Origin: Allobosea sp. UNC402CLCol
GTDB taxonomy: Bacteria; Pseudomonadota; Alphaproteobacteria; Rhizobiales; Beijerinckiaceae
DNA: 64,000 bases
Direction of reading: 5' to 3'
Assembly (NCBI RefSeq): GCF_000745475.1
Contig: NZ_JQJJ01000010.1
Span: forward strand, 620,001 to 684,000
The notes beneath the pieces are model-generated. The model was not told the origin of the DNA and did not search any database. It worked only from the letters and a program-made list of their open reading frames with translations. Position numbers and translations under genes: made by a program. Shown here in pieces: positions 52,728-62,112 of the stretch (its first letter is position 1; each line of letters starts with the position of its first letter).

Positions 52728-54809
52728 TTGAATCCTGTCGCCTTTTCCCGCAACGCGGCGGTTGCCGTCATCACGCTCGACAGTCCGCCGGTGAACGCGC
52801 TCGGCGCGGCGGTCCGGGCAGGGCTGGTCGAGGCGATCGGGCGAGCCAATGCGGATGAGGCGGTCAGCGCGATCGTGATCGCGGCGGCGGGCAAGGCCTT
52901 CATCGCCGGCGCGGATATCAGCGAGTTCGGCAAGCCGCCGGTGCCGCCGTTCCTGCCCGATGTGCTCGATACGATCGAGCGTTCGCCGAAGCCGGTCGTT
53001 GCCGCGATCCAGGGCGTGGCACTCGGCGGCGGGCTCGAGGTCGCGCTCGCCTGCCATGCCCGCGTCGCCTTGCCGTCAGCGCAGCTCGGCCTGCCCGAAA
53101 TCAAGCTCGGCCTCATTCCCGGCGCGGGCGGCACGCAGCGACTGCCCCGGCTGATCGGCGCGGCAAAGGCGTTTGCGATGATGCTCTCGGGCGACCCGAT
53201 CCCGGCGGGGCGCGGGCTCGAATGGGGGCTGCTCGACGAGGTGGTGTCGAGCGATCTCCTCGCCACGGCGATCCGCGTCGCCGAAGGGCTCGCCGGGGAG
53301 GGGCGCCGCCCCGTCACCAGCGCTGCCGTCGACAAGCTCACCGAAGCCGACCGCGCCGCTTTCGAGGTTCAGGCGAAAGACGCGCTGCGCAAGGCGGGCG
53401 AGATGCCGAATGTGCCGGCGCTGGTCGAGGCGGTCAGCAACGTCTTCCTGCTGCCGTTCGACGACGGGTTGGCGGCCGAGCGCAAGCTGTTCTTGGCGCT
53501 GGTGGACGATCCCCGCTCGAAAGCGCTGCGCCATGTCTTCTTCGCCGAGCGCGAGATCGCGAAGGTGCCGGGCATCGGGCCCGAGGTGAAGCCGCGCCCC
53601 ATCGCCAGCGCCGCCGTGATCGGCGCGGGCACGATGGGCGGCGGCATCGCCATGTGCTTCGCCAATGCCGGCATCCCGGTGACGCTGATCGAGACGGCGC
53701 AGGCACCGCTCGACAACGGCGTGAACCGCATCGCCGCGATCTACGATATCTCCGTCCAGCGCGGTTCGCTGGCGCCGGAGGCGCGGGCGGCTCGGCTGGC
53801 GCTGATCAAGCCCGTGGTCGGTCTCGCCGGGGCGGCTGGAGCCGATATCGTGGTCGAGGCGGCTTTCGAGGAGATGGGCGTCAAGCAGCAGATCTTCGGC
53901 GAGCTCGACAAGGTGGCGAAGCCCGGCGCGATCCTGGCCAGCAACACCTCCTATCTCGACGTGCCCACCATCGCGGCCGCGACGAAACGCCCGCAGGACG
54001 TGCTCGGCATGCATTTCTTCAGCCCGGCCAATGTGATGAAGCTGCTCGAAGTGGTCAGGCCGAAGGGCGTGGCGGACGATGCGATCGCGACTGCCGTCGC
54101 GCTCGGGCGCAAGCTCGGCAAGGTGCCTGTCGTCGTCGGAAACGGCTTCGGCTTCGTCGGCAACCGGATGCTGGAGCAGCGCACGCGCGCGGCCGAGCGT
54201 TTGCTCGTCGCGGGCGCGTTGCCCTACGAGGTCGACCAGGCGCTGGTCGATTTCGGCTTCAAGATGGGCCCCTTCGCCATGGCCGATCTCGCCGGCAACG
54301 ATATCGGCTGGCGCTCGCGCAAGGCGCGGGGCCTGAAGGCTCCCGTCGCGGATGCGATCTGCGAGGCCGGCTGGTTCGGGCAGAAGACCGGGCGCGGCTA
54401 TTATCTCTACCCGCAAGGCGCGCGCGCCGGCCAGCGCTGCCCGGAGGTCGAGGCGCTGATCCAGCGCATCTCGGCCGAGCAGGGCGTGACGCGCCGGGCC
54501 TTCTCGCAGGCGGAGATCCTGGCACGGCTGCTCGACCCGATGGTGAACGAGGGCGCGCGCATCCTCGAAGAGGGCATTGCGGCGCGGCCGGGCGACATCG
54601 ATGTCGTCTGGATCAACGGCTACAACTGGCCGGCCTGGCGCGGCGGGCCGATGTACTGGGCCGACGGCGTCGGGCTCGACGCGATCGCCAAGCGGTTGGA
54701 AGCCCAGGCGGCCGAGAGCGGCGACAAGGCGTTGGAGCCGGCACCGCTGCTCAAGCGCCTCGCGGCCGAAGGCAAGGGATTCGCCGGCCTCGATAACGTG
54801 GCTGGCTGA
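52728..54809 (+). CDS. Bifunctional enoyl-CoA hydratase / 3-hydroxyacyl-CoA dehydrogenase (FadB/FadJ type)
   Basis: 693 residues from TTG 52728, which follows GGAG with 8 nt spacing; a GTG at 52668 would add 20 Ala/Gly-rich residues. The N-terminal crotonase domain (about 1-185) has AGADISEFG and the oxyanion/catalytic region [17 protein letters not shown] and [21 protein letters not shown] with Glu of the family. The NAD-binding domain (about 290-470) begins [21 protein letters not shown] and contains [18 protein letters not shown] (catalytic His). The C-terminal 3HCDH domains follow ([15 protein letters not shown]). It performs hydration and oxidation in fatty acid beta-oxidation. A separate thiolase is not encoded in the window. 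Confidence 0.92.
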   Translation: MNPVAFSRNAAVAVITLDSPPVNALGAAVRAGLVEAIGRANADEAVSAIVIAAAGKAFIAGADISEFGKPPVPPFLPDVLDTIERSPKPVVAAIQGVALGGGLEVALACHARVALPSAQLGLPEIKLGLIPGAGGTQRLPRLIGAAKAFAMMLSGDPIPAGRGLEWGLLDEVVSSDLLATAIRVAEGLAGEGRRPVTSAAVDKLTEADRAAFEVQAKDALRKAGEMPNVPALVEAVSNVFLLPFDDGLAAERKLFLALVDDPRSKALRHVFFAEREIAKVPGIGPEVKPRPIASAAVIGAGTMGGGIAMCFANAGIPVTLIETAQAPLDNGVNRIAAIYDISVQRGSLAPEARAARLALIKPVVGLAGAAGADIVVEAAFEEMGVKQQIFGELDKVAKPGAILASNTSYLDVPTIAAATKRPQDVLGMHFFSPANVMKLLEVVRPKGVADDAIATAVALGRKLGKVPVVVGNGFGFVGNRMLEQRTRAAERLLVAGALPYEVDQALVDFGFKMGPFAMADLAGNDIGWRSRKARGLKAPVADAICEAGWFGQKTGRGYYLYPQGARAGQRCPEVEALIQRISAEQGVTRRAFSQAEILARLLDPMVNEGARILEEGIAARPGDIDVVWINGYNWPAWRGGPMYWADGVGLDAIAKRLEAQAAESGDKALEPAPLLKRLAAEGKGFAGLDNVAG

Positions 54810-54977
54810 AGCCTCCCACTCTGGAATGGCCATGCGCAGCGCTGTCGAAAACCCGCCGGCCGGCTATTGACCCTCCCGTCGCGAAGGAACAGAAGGGGCC
54901 GTTTGCGAACTTGACAGGTGCCTCGTCTCACGCCGCGCGCGGCGAACGATGGCGCTCAGACCGGAGAAATCGACGCC

Positions 54978-55688
54978 ATGGCCAATCTGTTCACCGCCGC
55001 CGATCGGTCGGTCCTCGCGCGCGAAGCGGCCAAGATGTTCCTCGAAATCAATGCGGTCCATTTCTACAAGGACAAGCCCTTCGTCTTCACCTCCGGCTGG
55101 GCAAGCCCGGTCTATACCGACTCGCGCAAGATCATCTCCTATCCGCGCCTGCGCTCGGCGCTGATGGATTTCGCCGCCTCGACCATCGTGCGCGACATCG
55201 GCTACGAATCGATCGACAATATCGCCGGTGGCGAGACCGCCGGCATTCCCTTCGCCGCCTGGATCGCCGAGCGGCTGATGCTGCCGATGCAGTATGTCCG
55301 CAAGAAGCCGAAGGGCTTCGGGCGCAATGCCCAGATCGAGGGCGAGGTCGTGGTCGGCGCGCGCACGCTGCTGGTCGAAGATCTCGCGACGGACGGGCGC
55401 AGCAAGGTCAATTTCTGCCAGGCGCTGCGCGATGCCGGCGCCGTCGTCGATCATTGCTTCGTGCTGTTCTACTACGACATCTTCCCGAAGAGCCGCGAGC
55501 TCATGGCCGAGATCGGCGTGAACCTGCACTATCTGACGACCTGGTGGGACGTGCTGGCGGTCGCCAAGGAGAGCGGCCATTTCGAGCCGAAGGTGCTGGC
55601 CGAGGTCGAGAGCTTCCTGAACGACCCGGCGAGCTGGTCGGCCAGGCATGGCGGCATCTCCGAGTTCGGCCAGGAGAAGTCGGCCTGA
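54978..55688 (+). CDS. pyrE: Orotate phosphoribosyltransferase
   Basis: 236 residues. [25 protein letters not shown] is the orotate-binding N-terminal region and [18 protein letters not shown] (about 137-154) the PRPP-binding motif; [17 protein letters not shown] forms the flexible catalytic loop with the conserved Lys. It makes orotidine monophosphate in pyrimidine synthesis. ATG 54978 is chosen because it directly precedes the conserved part; an in-frame start at 54918 adds 20 non-conserved residues. The next gene begins 6 nt after its stop. Confidence 0.95.
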   Translation: MANLFTAADRSVLAREAAKMFLEINAVHFYKDKPFVFTSGWASPVYTDSRKIISYPRLRSALMDFAASTIVRDIGYESIDNIAGGETAGIPFAAWIAERLMLPMQYVRKKPKGFGRNAQIEGEVVVGARTLLVEDLATDGRSKVNFCQALRDAGAVVDHCFVLFYYDIFPKSRELMAEIGVNLHYLTTWWDVLAVAKESGHFEPKVLAEVESFLNDPASWSARHGGISEFGQEKSA

Positions 55689-55693
55689 CCCGG

Positions 55694-56329
55694 ATGGAGC
55701 CGGGCAAGCCACTGCGCCTCGATGCCGGCCGCCGCGTTTTGCGCGACGGGACCGGGCGCTGCTTCGATCCGGCGGCCCGCATCTGGGGCGCCGGGGCCGG
55801 GGTTTCCGACGATGTGGCGATCTCTCCCACCGAGGCCCTGCGCTGGTTGCAGCGGGAGAGCGGCAAGGCCGTGCGTGTCCCCGTCGCGGTGATCGGGACG
55901 CGGACGCCGACCGCATCGCAAGATGCCATGGCCGAGCATATGGGCGCCCTCCTCGCCGGGCACGGCGTCACGGTGCTCTGCGGCGGCCGCTCGGGCGTGA
56001 TGGAGGCGGTCTGCCGCGGCGTCGAGGGCGCCGGAGGATTGTCCATCGGTTTGCTGCCCGACGATGAGCCGGCGGCGGCCAATCCCTACGTTACCGTGCC
56101 ATTGGCGACCGGCATCGGCGTCGCGCGCAATGCGCTGATCGCGCGTGCGGCCTTCTGTCTCGTCGCCGTCGGCGGGGGCTACGGCACCCTGTCGGAGATC
56201 GCCTTCGCGCTTCAGTTCAAGCGGCCGGTCTTCCTGCTCGACGGGGCTCCGGCGGTCGAAGGCGCGGTGCGCTGCGCCGATGCCGAGGAGGCGCTTGCGC
56301 AGGTCGCGCGGGTTTTTCTCGCGCTCTGA
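55694..56329 (+). CDS. LOG/MoCo carrier-like Rossmann protein (TIGR00725-type)
   Basis: 211 residues, single Rossmann-like domain related to the lysine-decarboxylase-like LOG family. VPVAVIGTRTPTASQDAMAEHMGALLAGHGVTVLCGGRSGVMEAVCRGV forms the first half; VAVGGGYGTLSEIAFALQFKRPVFLLDG carries the variant of the PGGxGTxxE motif (GGGYGTLSE). Members are nucleotide-binding; some are cytokinin-activating phosphoribohydrolases and others bind molybdenum cofactor. An N-terminal extension of about 55 residues precedes the domain. The gene overlaps no other and probably shares a transcript with pyrE. The specific function is uncertain. Confidence 0.78.
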   Translation: MEPGKPLRLDAGRRVLRDGTGRCFDPAARIWGAGAGVSDDVAISPTEALRWLQRESGKAVRVPVAVIGTRTPTASQDAMAEHMGALLAGHGVTVLCGGRSGVMEAVCRGVEGAGGLSIGLLPDDEPAAANPYVTVPLATGIGVARNALIARAAFCLVAVGGGYGTLSEIAFALQFKRPVFLLDGAPAVEGAVRCADAEEALAQVARVFLAL

Positions 56330-56434
56330 GGTGAACGGCATATCGCCCGGTTGACGCGGCAGCCGGTGCCGCTCCACCCTCCGGCGCGATGCTTCGTGCC
56401 GGGCCTTCTGTCGCCGGCGGGGGCGGATGAGCGG

Positions 56435-57058
56435 ATGGAGATCATGGCAGCAGCTTCCCCGACGGTGGTTTTCGATGTGGGCAATGTGCTGATCCGGTGG
56501 GATCCGCGCCTGCTCTACCGGGACCTGATTCCCGATCCGGAGCGGCTCGACTGGTTCATGCAGAATGTCTGCACCGCCGCCTGGAACATCGAGCAGGATC
56601 GCGGCCGCTCCTGGGAAGAGGCGGTGGCGTTGCTGGTGGCTGAGCACCCGGAATGGGAGCGCGAGATCAGGGCCTATGACGAGCGCTGGCATGAGACCGT
56701 ACCCGGCATCATCGAGGACAGCGTCGCGACGCTGAAGGAGCTGAAGGCGCGCGGTGACAAGGTCTACGCCATCACCAATTTCTCACGCGAGAAATGGGCG
56801 GAGAGCCTGATCCGCTTCCCCTTCCTGCAATCCTTCGACGGGGTCGTGGTCTCGGCGCATGAGCGGCTGATCAAGCCGGACCCGGCGATCTTCCACGTGC
56901 TGCTGGAGCGCTACGGCCTCGCTGCCGGTGACTGCATCTTCGTCGACGACAGCGCCAAGAACATCGCCGCCGCCGACGGTGTCGGCATGCGGACGGTGCA
57001 TTTCGTCGAGCCGATCGATCTGCGCGCAGCGCTGCGGGAGCGCGGATTGGCGCTCTGA
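56435..57058 (+). CDS. HAD family hydrolase (IA, variant 3)
   Basis: 207 residues. Motif I is VVFDVGNVLIRWDPR, motif II (Thr/Ser) is in YAITNFSREKW, Lys of motif III in ERLIKPDPAIF, and motif IV is CIFVDDSAKNIAAADGVG. The Asp-x-Gly-Asn form of motif I is normal for this subgroup. Such enzymes dephosphorylate small phosphorylated metabolites or dehalogenate 2-haloacids. Start codons at 56435 and 56444 are both possible; the first has better spacing from GGCGGA. It follows the LOG-like gene by 105 nt. Confidence 0.85.
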   Translation: MEIMAAASPTVVFDVGNVLIRWDPRLLYRDLIPDPERLDWFMQNVCTAAWNIEQDRGRSWEEAVALLVAEHPEWEREIRAYDERWHETVPGIIEDSVATLKELKARGDKVYAITNFSREKWAESLIRFPFLQSFDGVVVSAHERLIKPDPAIFHVLLERYGLAAGDCIFVDDSAKNIAAADGVGMRTVHFVEPIDLRAALRERGLAL

Positions 57059-57088
57059 CCGTCGCGACAAAATTTTCGGGAGGAACGC

Positions 57089-58792
57089 ATGGGCGATGGG
57101 CAAGCGAAGGGGCGCGGCATCGCCGGCGGCCTCACCAATTACGGCGACCCGGAGTTCGCCGCCTATCTGCGACGCTCCTTCGCGCGTTCGATGGGCTATT
57201 CCGACGAGGCGCTGGCGCGGCCGATCGTCGGCATCGCCAACACCTATAGCGGCTTCAACAACTGCCACCGCCATTTCCCGGAATTGCTGGAGGCGGTGAA
57301 GCGCGGCGTGCTGATGGCCGGCGGCTTGCCGGTGGAATTCCCGACGATCTCGCTGGGCGAGGTCTTCCTCAATCCGACCAGCCTCAAATTCCGCAATTTG
57401 ATGGCGATGGACACCGAGGAGATGATCCGCGCCCAGCCGATCGACGCCGTGGTGCTGATGGGCGGCTGCGACAAGACCGTGCCGGCGCAGCTCATGGCGG
57501 CGCTCTCCGCCAATGTGCCGACGGTGCAGCTCGTCGGCGGGCCGATGTCGACCGGGCGCCATCGCGGCGAGCGTCTCGGCGCCTGCACCGATTGCCGCCG
57601 CTTCTGGGCGCGCTACCGCGCCAGCGAGATCGACGCCGCCGAGATCGAGGCCGTCGAGGGACGGCTCGCCACCACCGCGGGTACCTGCGCGGTGATGGGA
57701 ACGGCGAGCACGATGGCCTGCATCGCCGAGACGCTGGGGCTGGCGCTGCCGCGCTCGGCGGCGATCCCGGCCGTTCATGCCGACCGGCTGCGCTGCGCCG
57801 AGGAGAGCGGCCGGCGGGCGGTGGAACTGATCGGCACCCAGACGCTGCGGCCGCGCCAGATCGTCACTGAAAAGGCGATCGAGAATGCCTGGCGGGTGCT
57901 GCTCGCGATCTCAGGCTCGACCAACGCCGTCATCCATCTGACCGCCGTCGCGCGACGCGCCGGCGTCAAGGTCGACCTCGACCGCCTCAACCGGCTCTCG
58001 GACGAGACGCCGGTGCTGGTCAATCTGAAGCCGGTCGGCGCCAATTACATGGAAGACTTCTTCGCGGCCGGCGGCGTGCCGGCGGTCCTGCGCGAATTGC
58101 GCGACCTGCTGCATCTCGATGCGCTGAGCGTGACCGGCAAGACGCTGGGCGAGCTCATCGATGCGCCGTTGGTCGAGGCGCTCGATCGCGGCGTCATCCG
58201 GTCGCGCGCGGAGCCGGTCGATCCCGATGGCGGCCTCGTCGCGGTTTTCGGGACGCTGGCGCCGCGCGGTGCGATCGTGAAGCGGGCGGCGGCCGAGAAG
58301 CGCCTGCTGGAGCATGAAGGCCGCGCCGTCGTCTTCGCCTCGCTGGAGGATCTCGCGGCCCGGATCGACGATCCCGACCTCGATGTCGAGCCCGATGACG
58401 TGCTGGTGCTGCAGAATGCCGGGCCGCGCAGCAGCGCGGCGATGCCGGAAGCCGGCTATCTGCCGATCCCGCGCAAGCTCGCGGCGCGCGGCGTCAAGGA
58501 CATGGTCCGTATTTCCGATGCGCGCATGTCCGGCACCGCCTATGGCGCCATCGTCCTGCATGTCGCGCCGGAAGCGGCTGTTGGCGGGCCGCTCGCGCTG
58601 GTGCGCAATGGCGACCGGATCAGGCTCAGCGTTTCCGAGAGGCGGCTCGACCTGCTGGTCGATGAGGCGGAGCTGGCGGCGCGGCGCGCGGCACGGCCGC
58701 CTGCGGGCGAGGTCGAACGGCGCGGCTACGACAAGCTCTATGACAGCCATGTGCTGCAGGCGGACGAGGGCGTCGATTTCGATTTCTGCTGA
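57089..58792 (+). CDS. IlvD/Edd family dehydratase, sugar-acid (arabinonate/xylonate-like) subgroup
   Basis: 567 residues. The [2Fe-2S] ligands fall at Cys59 (FNNCHRHFPELL), Cys127 (MGGCDKTVPAQ) and Cys200 (AGTCAVMGTAST), the positions known for L-arabinonate dehydratase of Rhizobium, and the catalytic Ser is Ser481 in SDARMSGTAYG. These features favour a pentonate or related aldonic-acid dehydratase over dihydroxyacid dehydratase of branched-chain synthesis. A GGAGG box lies 5 nt before the ATG. No sugar transporter or aldonolactonase is adjacent, so the substrate is undetermined. Convergent with cydC, 8 nt between stops. Confidence 0.88.
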   Translation: MGDGQAKGRGIAGGLTNYGDPEFAAYLRRSFARSMGYSDEALARPIVGIANTYSGFNNCHRHFPELLEAVKRGVLMAGGLPVEFPTISLGEVFLNPTSLKFRNLMAMDTEEMIRAQPIDAVVLMGGCDKTVPAQLMAALSANVPTVQLVGGPMSTGRHRGERLGACTDCRRFWARYRASEIDAAEIEAVEGRLATTAGTCAVMGTASTMACIAETLGLALPRSAAIPAVHADRLRCAEESGRRAVELIGTQTLRPRQIVTEKAIENAWRVLLAISGSTNAVIHLTAVARRAGVKVDLDRLNRLSDETPVLVNLKPVGANYMEDFFAAGGVPAVLRELRDLLHLDALSVTGKTLGELIDAPLVEALDRGVIRSRAEPVDPDGGLVAVFGTLAPRGAIVKRAAAEKRLLEHEGRAVVFASLEDLAARIDDPDLDVEPDDVLVLQNAGPRSSAAMPEAGYLPIPRKLAARGVKDMVRISDARMSGTAYGAIVLHVAPEAAVGGPLALVRNGDRIRLSVSERRLDLLVDEAELAARRAARPPAGEVERRGYDKLYDSHVLQADEGVDFDFC

Positions 58793-58800
58793 GGAGGTCG

Positions 58801-60399
58801 TCAGAGCCGGATCGTCGCGGCGTCGGGCAGGCCGGTAGCGTTGTGGCTCGACATCACGACGATGCGGTCGTCGAGACGCTCGACGAGGCGTGCCAGGATG
58901 CGCTGCCCCTGATCGGCGCGCAGATGCTCGGTCGGCTCGTCGAGCAGGATAAGCGGCTTCGTCGAAAGCCAGGCGCGGGCGAGGTTGAGCCGCTGCGCCT
59001 CGCCGAGCGAGAGCATGTCCTGCGCGATCCAGCCGTCCAGACCGCCGGCGGCATCGATGCGATCAGCCAACTCGACGGCTTCGAGCGCCTGCCAGAGCTC
59101 TTCGTCGGGGAGGGCGGTTGCGAAGAGATTGGCCCGCACCGTGTCCGTGAGGATCGCGGCGTCATGCGGGCAGAACATCGCCATCCTGCGCCGGTCCTCG
59201 GCCGATAGGGGGCCGGTCTCGCTCTCCATGCTGTCCTGCCCGATCCAGCCGGCGATCTGCTTGAGCAGGCTGGTCTTGCCGACACCGCTCGCGCCGGTGA
59301 GGATCGTCGGCCGACCGGCCGTCAGCGCGAGCGTGAGCCTGGCGCCGAGCGGGCGCCCGTCCGGGGCGCGGCGCTGCATCGACGTGTGGAGGGCTGTGAG
59401 CCCTGCCGGCGACCGTGTCGGAGAGTGCGCCGGTTGCGTCGCTGTGCCGATCCAGCGCTCGATCTCCGCCTTCGCGGCCCGGCGGCGCAAGGCGGCGACG
59501 ACCATGCGCGAGGGGCCTTGCGCCGTCTCGGCGAGCGCGACCCAGGAAAAGGCGAGGAAGGCCGGGATCAGCAGAGCCTCGCCCCGCGCGCCGGCGAACC
59601 AGGCCGCGGCGAAGATGCTGACGCCAGCGACGGGGCCAAGCAGCGAGGCCAGCGCATCGAGGCCGGCCTGAGCGAGCCGCAGGGCGCGCTGGGCTTCCTC
59701 GGCTTGCGAGAAGCGGCCGAGCGCATCGGCACAGCGGCCGGCCCAGGCCTGTTCCGCTTGCAGCGGGACGGCCGAGGTCAGGGCCGCCCCGAATTGCTGC
59801 GCGGCCTGGCGCCGTAACAGGCGGGTTTGCGCCCATGAGGTGGCACCGGCTCGCGCGAGCTGCTGCGCCATGGCGCCGAGCGCGCAGAGCAGCGCGATGA
59901 TGGGGATGAGTGCCAGCGGCGCAACGAAAGCGGTTGCGATCAGGGCGCCGATCAGGCCGGCGGCGAGGAGAAGGGCCGGGAGATCGGCCCGCAGCCGGGC
60001 GAAGTCGAGATCCTCGACATCGTCGAGATAGTCGGCGAGACGCGCCTGATCGGCGAGCTGCCAGCCGGCACCGCGCACGGTCGGGGCCGCGGCCATCGCC
60101 TCGAACAATCCGACCCGATGCGTCGTCTGGTCCGCCAGCGCCGCGTGGTGGCCGGTGAGGCGCTCGCCATAGCGTGCGGCCGTCCGGCCGACCGCGAAGA
60201 GGCGCACCAGGGCTCCGGGGATATGGACATTGAAGCTGTAGGCGGCGCTTGTGAGCCCCGCAATGGCGACCGAGCCGAGGAACCAGGCCGACAGCCCGCC
60301 CAGCAGGACACCGCATAGCAGCGCCGCGGCGGCAAGCGCCCCGGCATAGCGCCACAGCTTGCGAGCGGCGGCGCCGCGCGTTGCCGCGTTGTCCCTCAT
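58801..60399 (-). CDS. cydC: Thiol reductant ABC exporter subunit CydC
   Basis: 532 residues. A six-helix membrane domain (about 15-300) precedes an ABC ATPase domain with Walker A TGASGVGKTSLLKQ, signature LSLGEAQRLNLARAW and Walker B LILLDEPTEHL. CydDC exports glutathione and cysteine and binds haem; it is needed to assemble cytochrome bd. It overlaps cydD by 4 nt (ATGA), so both are translated together. ATG 60399 is the coupled start. Confidence 0.92.
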   Translation of the reverse strand: MRDNAATRGAAARKLWRYAGALAAAALLCGVLLGGLSAWFLGSVAIAGLTSAAYSFNVHIPGALVRLFAVGRTAARYGERLTGHHAALADQTTHRVGLFEAMAAAPTVRGAGWQLADQARLADYLDDVEDLDFARLRADLPALLLAAGLIGALIATAFVAPLALIPIIALLCALGAMAQQLARAGATSWAQTRLLRRQAAQQFGAALTSAVPLQAEQAWAGRCADALGRFSQAEEAQRALRLAQAGLDALASLLGPVAGVSIFAAAWFAGARGEALLIPAFLAFSWVALAETAQGPSRMVVAALRRRAAKAEIERWIGTATQPAHSPTRSPAGLTALHTSMQRRAPDGRPLGARLTLALTAGRPTILTGASGVGKTSLLKQIAGWIGQDSMESETGPLSAEDRRRMAMFCPHDAAILTDTVRANLFATALPDEELWQALEAVELADRIDAAGGLDGWIAQDMLSLGEAQRLNLARAWLSTKPLILLDEPTEHLRADQGQRILARLVERLDDRIVVMSSHNATGLPDAATIRL

Positions 60400-62012
60400 G
60401 CCGCTTCCTCCAGAGAGGCGGTCGCATCGAGCGCGATGCGCCGATCGGCCAGCGCGATCAGCTCGGGGTCGTGGCTCGCGACGATGACGAGCCGGCTGTT
60501 CGCCATGTCGAGCAGGGCGCGGCGCACCGCATCGGCCGTCGCCGGGTCGAGCTTGGCGGTCGGCTCGTCGGCGATGACCGTGCGCTGGCTGACGAGCGCG
60601 CGGGCGAGCGCAATCCGCAGTCTCTGGCCGCCGGAGAGATTGGCGCCGCCCTCGCCGATACGGGCCGCGAGGCCGCCGGGCAGCAAGGCGTCGTCGAGCA
60701 GGCCGACGCTGGCTGCCGCCGCGCGCAGGCGGGTCGGGCAGGGGGCGTCGAGCCCGTTGTTGCCGATGGCCTCGGCCAAGGTGCCGGTCGCGACGAAGCT
60801 GTCGGTCGCGACCCAGACGCAGCCCTGCGGCATTGTCCATGGCGAAGGCGTCGGCCCCGCCTCGATGCCGGCGAGCCGGCGCAGCAAGGTCGATTTGCCG
60901 GCCCCGCTCGGACCGGAGATGACGAGGAGGCCGCTGGGCGGCATCGTCATTTTCGACAATGCCCGCTCGACTGCCGGCAGGGCTGGCGCGGGAGCAGGTT
61001 CGGCGTCGAGCAGGTGGTCGAGTGCGGCCGAGGCGGCGAGCCCCTCGGCCTTGGCGTGGTACTGCTCGGAAAAGCGGCGGAAGGGCGCGAAATAGTCCGG
61101 CGCGATCATCAGGATGAAGAGGCTCTGCCAGAGTTCGAGACCGGAGAAGCCGGGAATCGTGGCGAGTCCGAGATGGCCGAGGCCGAGGAAGACGGCGAGC
61201 ATCGCGATCGAGAGCGAGGCGAAGAAGTCGATCAGCCCGGCATTGATGAAGGCGATGCGCAGCACGCCCATGGTCTTGGCCGTATAGGCGTCGAGCCGGC
61301 CGGCGAGCTTGGCCTCTTCCACCGCCAGCGCGTCGTTGGCGAGGATGGTCGGGAGCGTGCGGATGCGGTCGGCGAACTGGCCGGCGAGATGGCTGAAGGC
61401 CTTCTCCTGCGCGTCGGCGCGGCTGCGGATGGTTTCGCCGACCAGCGCGAAGAACAGGATCATCACCGGCGTCAGGACGAGAACGAGCAAGGCCGCCTGC
61501 CAGGAGACGACGGCGAGCGCGACCGCCGCCATGAGCGGACCGATCGCCATCATCAGGCTGGCGGCGCGGTGACCGATGACGAGGCCCGCCACCGCCTCGG
61601 GATGGCGCTGGAGGCCGACCGTGACGCTGCCGGCCGCGAGCGCGCGCAGCCGGCCTGCTGGCATGGCTTGCAGCCTTCCGATGGCGTCGTTGCGCAGTGC
61701 CGTCGAAACCTCCGTCTCGGTCCGTGCCTGCGCGCGATCGGCCATCAGCCCGGCGACGGCGGCGCCCGGCACGGAGATCGCCAGCGCAGTCAGGAGCGAG
61801 CCCCCGAATGGCTGCTCCATGATCAGCTTGCCGAAGGGCACGGCCATCGACGCCGCGGCGGCGAGGCGCAGCGCGGTGCGGACGAGCTGCCAGCCGAGCA
61901 GGCGGCCGAGCCCTGCGCTGCCGAGACGCCGCGCCCGGGCGAGCACCGCGAAGGCGTCAGGGCTTCCGCCGCGACGGTCAGGCCGGTCTTCCGCTGTGAC
62001 GGGCTGCTCCAT
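60396..62012 (-). CDS. cydD: Thiol reductant ABC exporter subunit CydD
   Basis: 538 residues. A membrane domain (about 25-310) precedes the ATPase domain: Walker A SGPSGAGKSTLLRRL, signature LSGGQRLRIALARAL, Walker B VIADEPTAKLD. The pattern WQSLFILMIAPDYFAPFRRFSEQYHAKAEGLAAS in the last membrane segment is typical of CydD. AAGGGAC lies just before ATG 62012. The gene diverges from cydA across about 100 nt containing an FNR box, so both halves of the cytochrome bd system share control. Confidence 0.92.
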   Translation of the reverse strand: MEQPVTAEDRPDRRGGSPDAFAVLARARRLGSAGLGRLLGWQLVRTALRLAAAASMAVPFGKLIMEQPFGGSLLTALAISVPGAAVAGLMADRAQARTETEVSTALRNDAIGRLQAMPAGRLRALAAGSVTVGLQRHPEAVAGLVIGHRAASLMMAIGPLMAAVALAVVSWQAALLVLVLTPVMILFFALVGETIRSRADAQEKAFSHLAGQFADRIRTLPTILANDALAVEEAKLAGRLDAYTAKTMGVLRIAFINAGLIDFFASLSIAMLAVFLGLGHLGLATIPGFSGLELWQSLFILMIAPDYFAPFRRFSEQYHAKAEGLAASAALDHLLDAEPAPAPALPAVERALSKMTMPPSGLLVISGPSGAGKSTLLRRLAGIEAGPTPSPWTMPQGCVWVATDSFVATGTLAEAIGNNGLDAPCPTRLRAAAASVGLLDDALLPGGLAARIGEGGANLSGGQRLRIALARALVSQRTVIADEPTAKLDPATADAVRRALLDMANSRLVIVASHDPELIALADRRIALDATASLEEAA

Positions 62013-62046
62013 GTCCCTTCTCTCGCATGACGCGGCGCATGCTCGC

Positions 62047-62060
62047 TTGATCCAGATCAA
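62047..62060. promoter_or_regulatory. Perfect FNR/anaerobox in the cydD-cydA divergent promoter
   Basis: TTGATCCAGATCAA matches the FNR/FnrN/FixK consensus TTGAT-N4-ATCAA exactly. It lies 34 nt from the cydD start and 52 nt from the cydA start. Low-oxygen activation of cytochrome bd and its assembly exporter is the expected outcome. Confidence 0.8.
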
Positions 62061-62112
62061 GAGGCTCGACGGCGAGCGCGGCTACAAGAGAGCGTCCCGA
62101 AAGGATGATGCC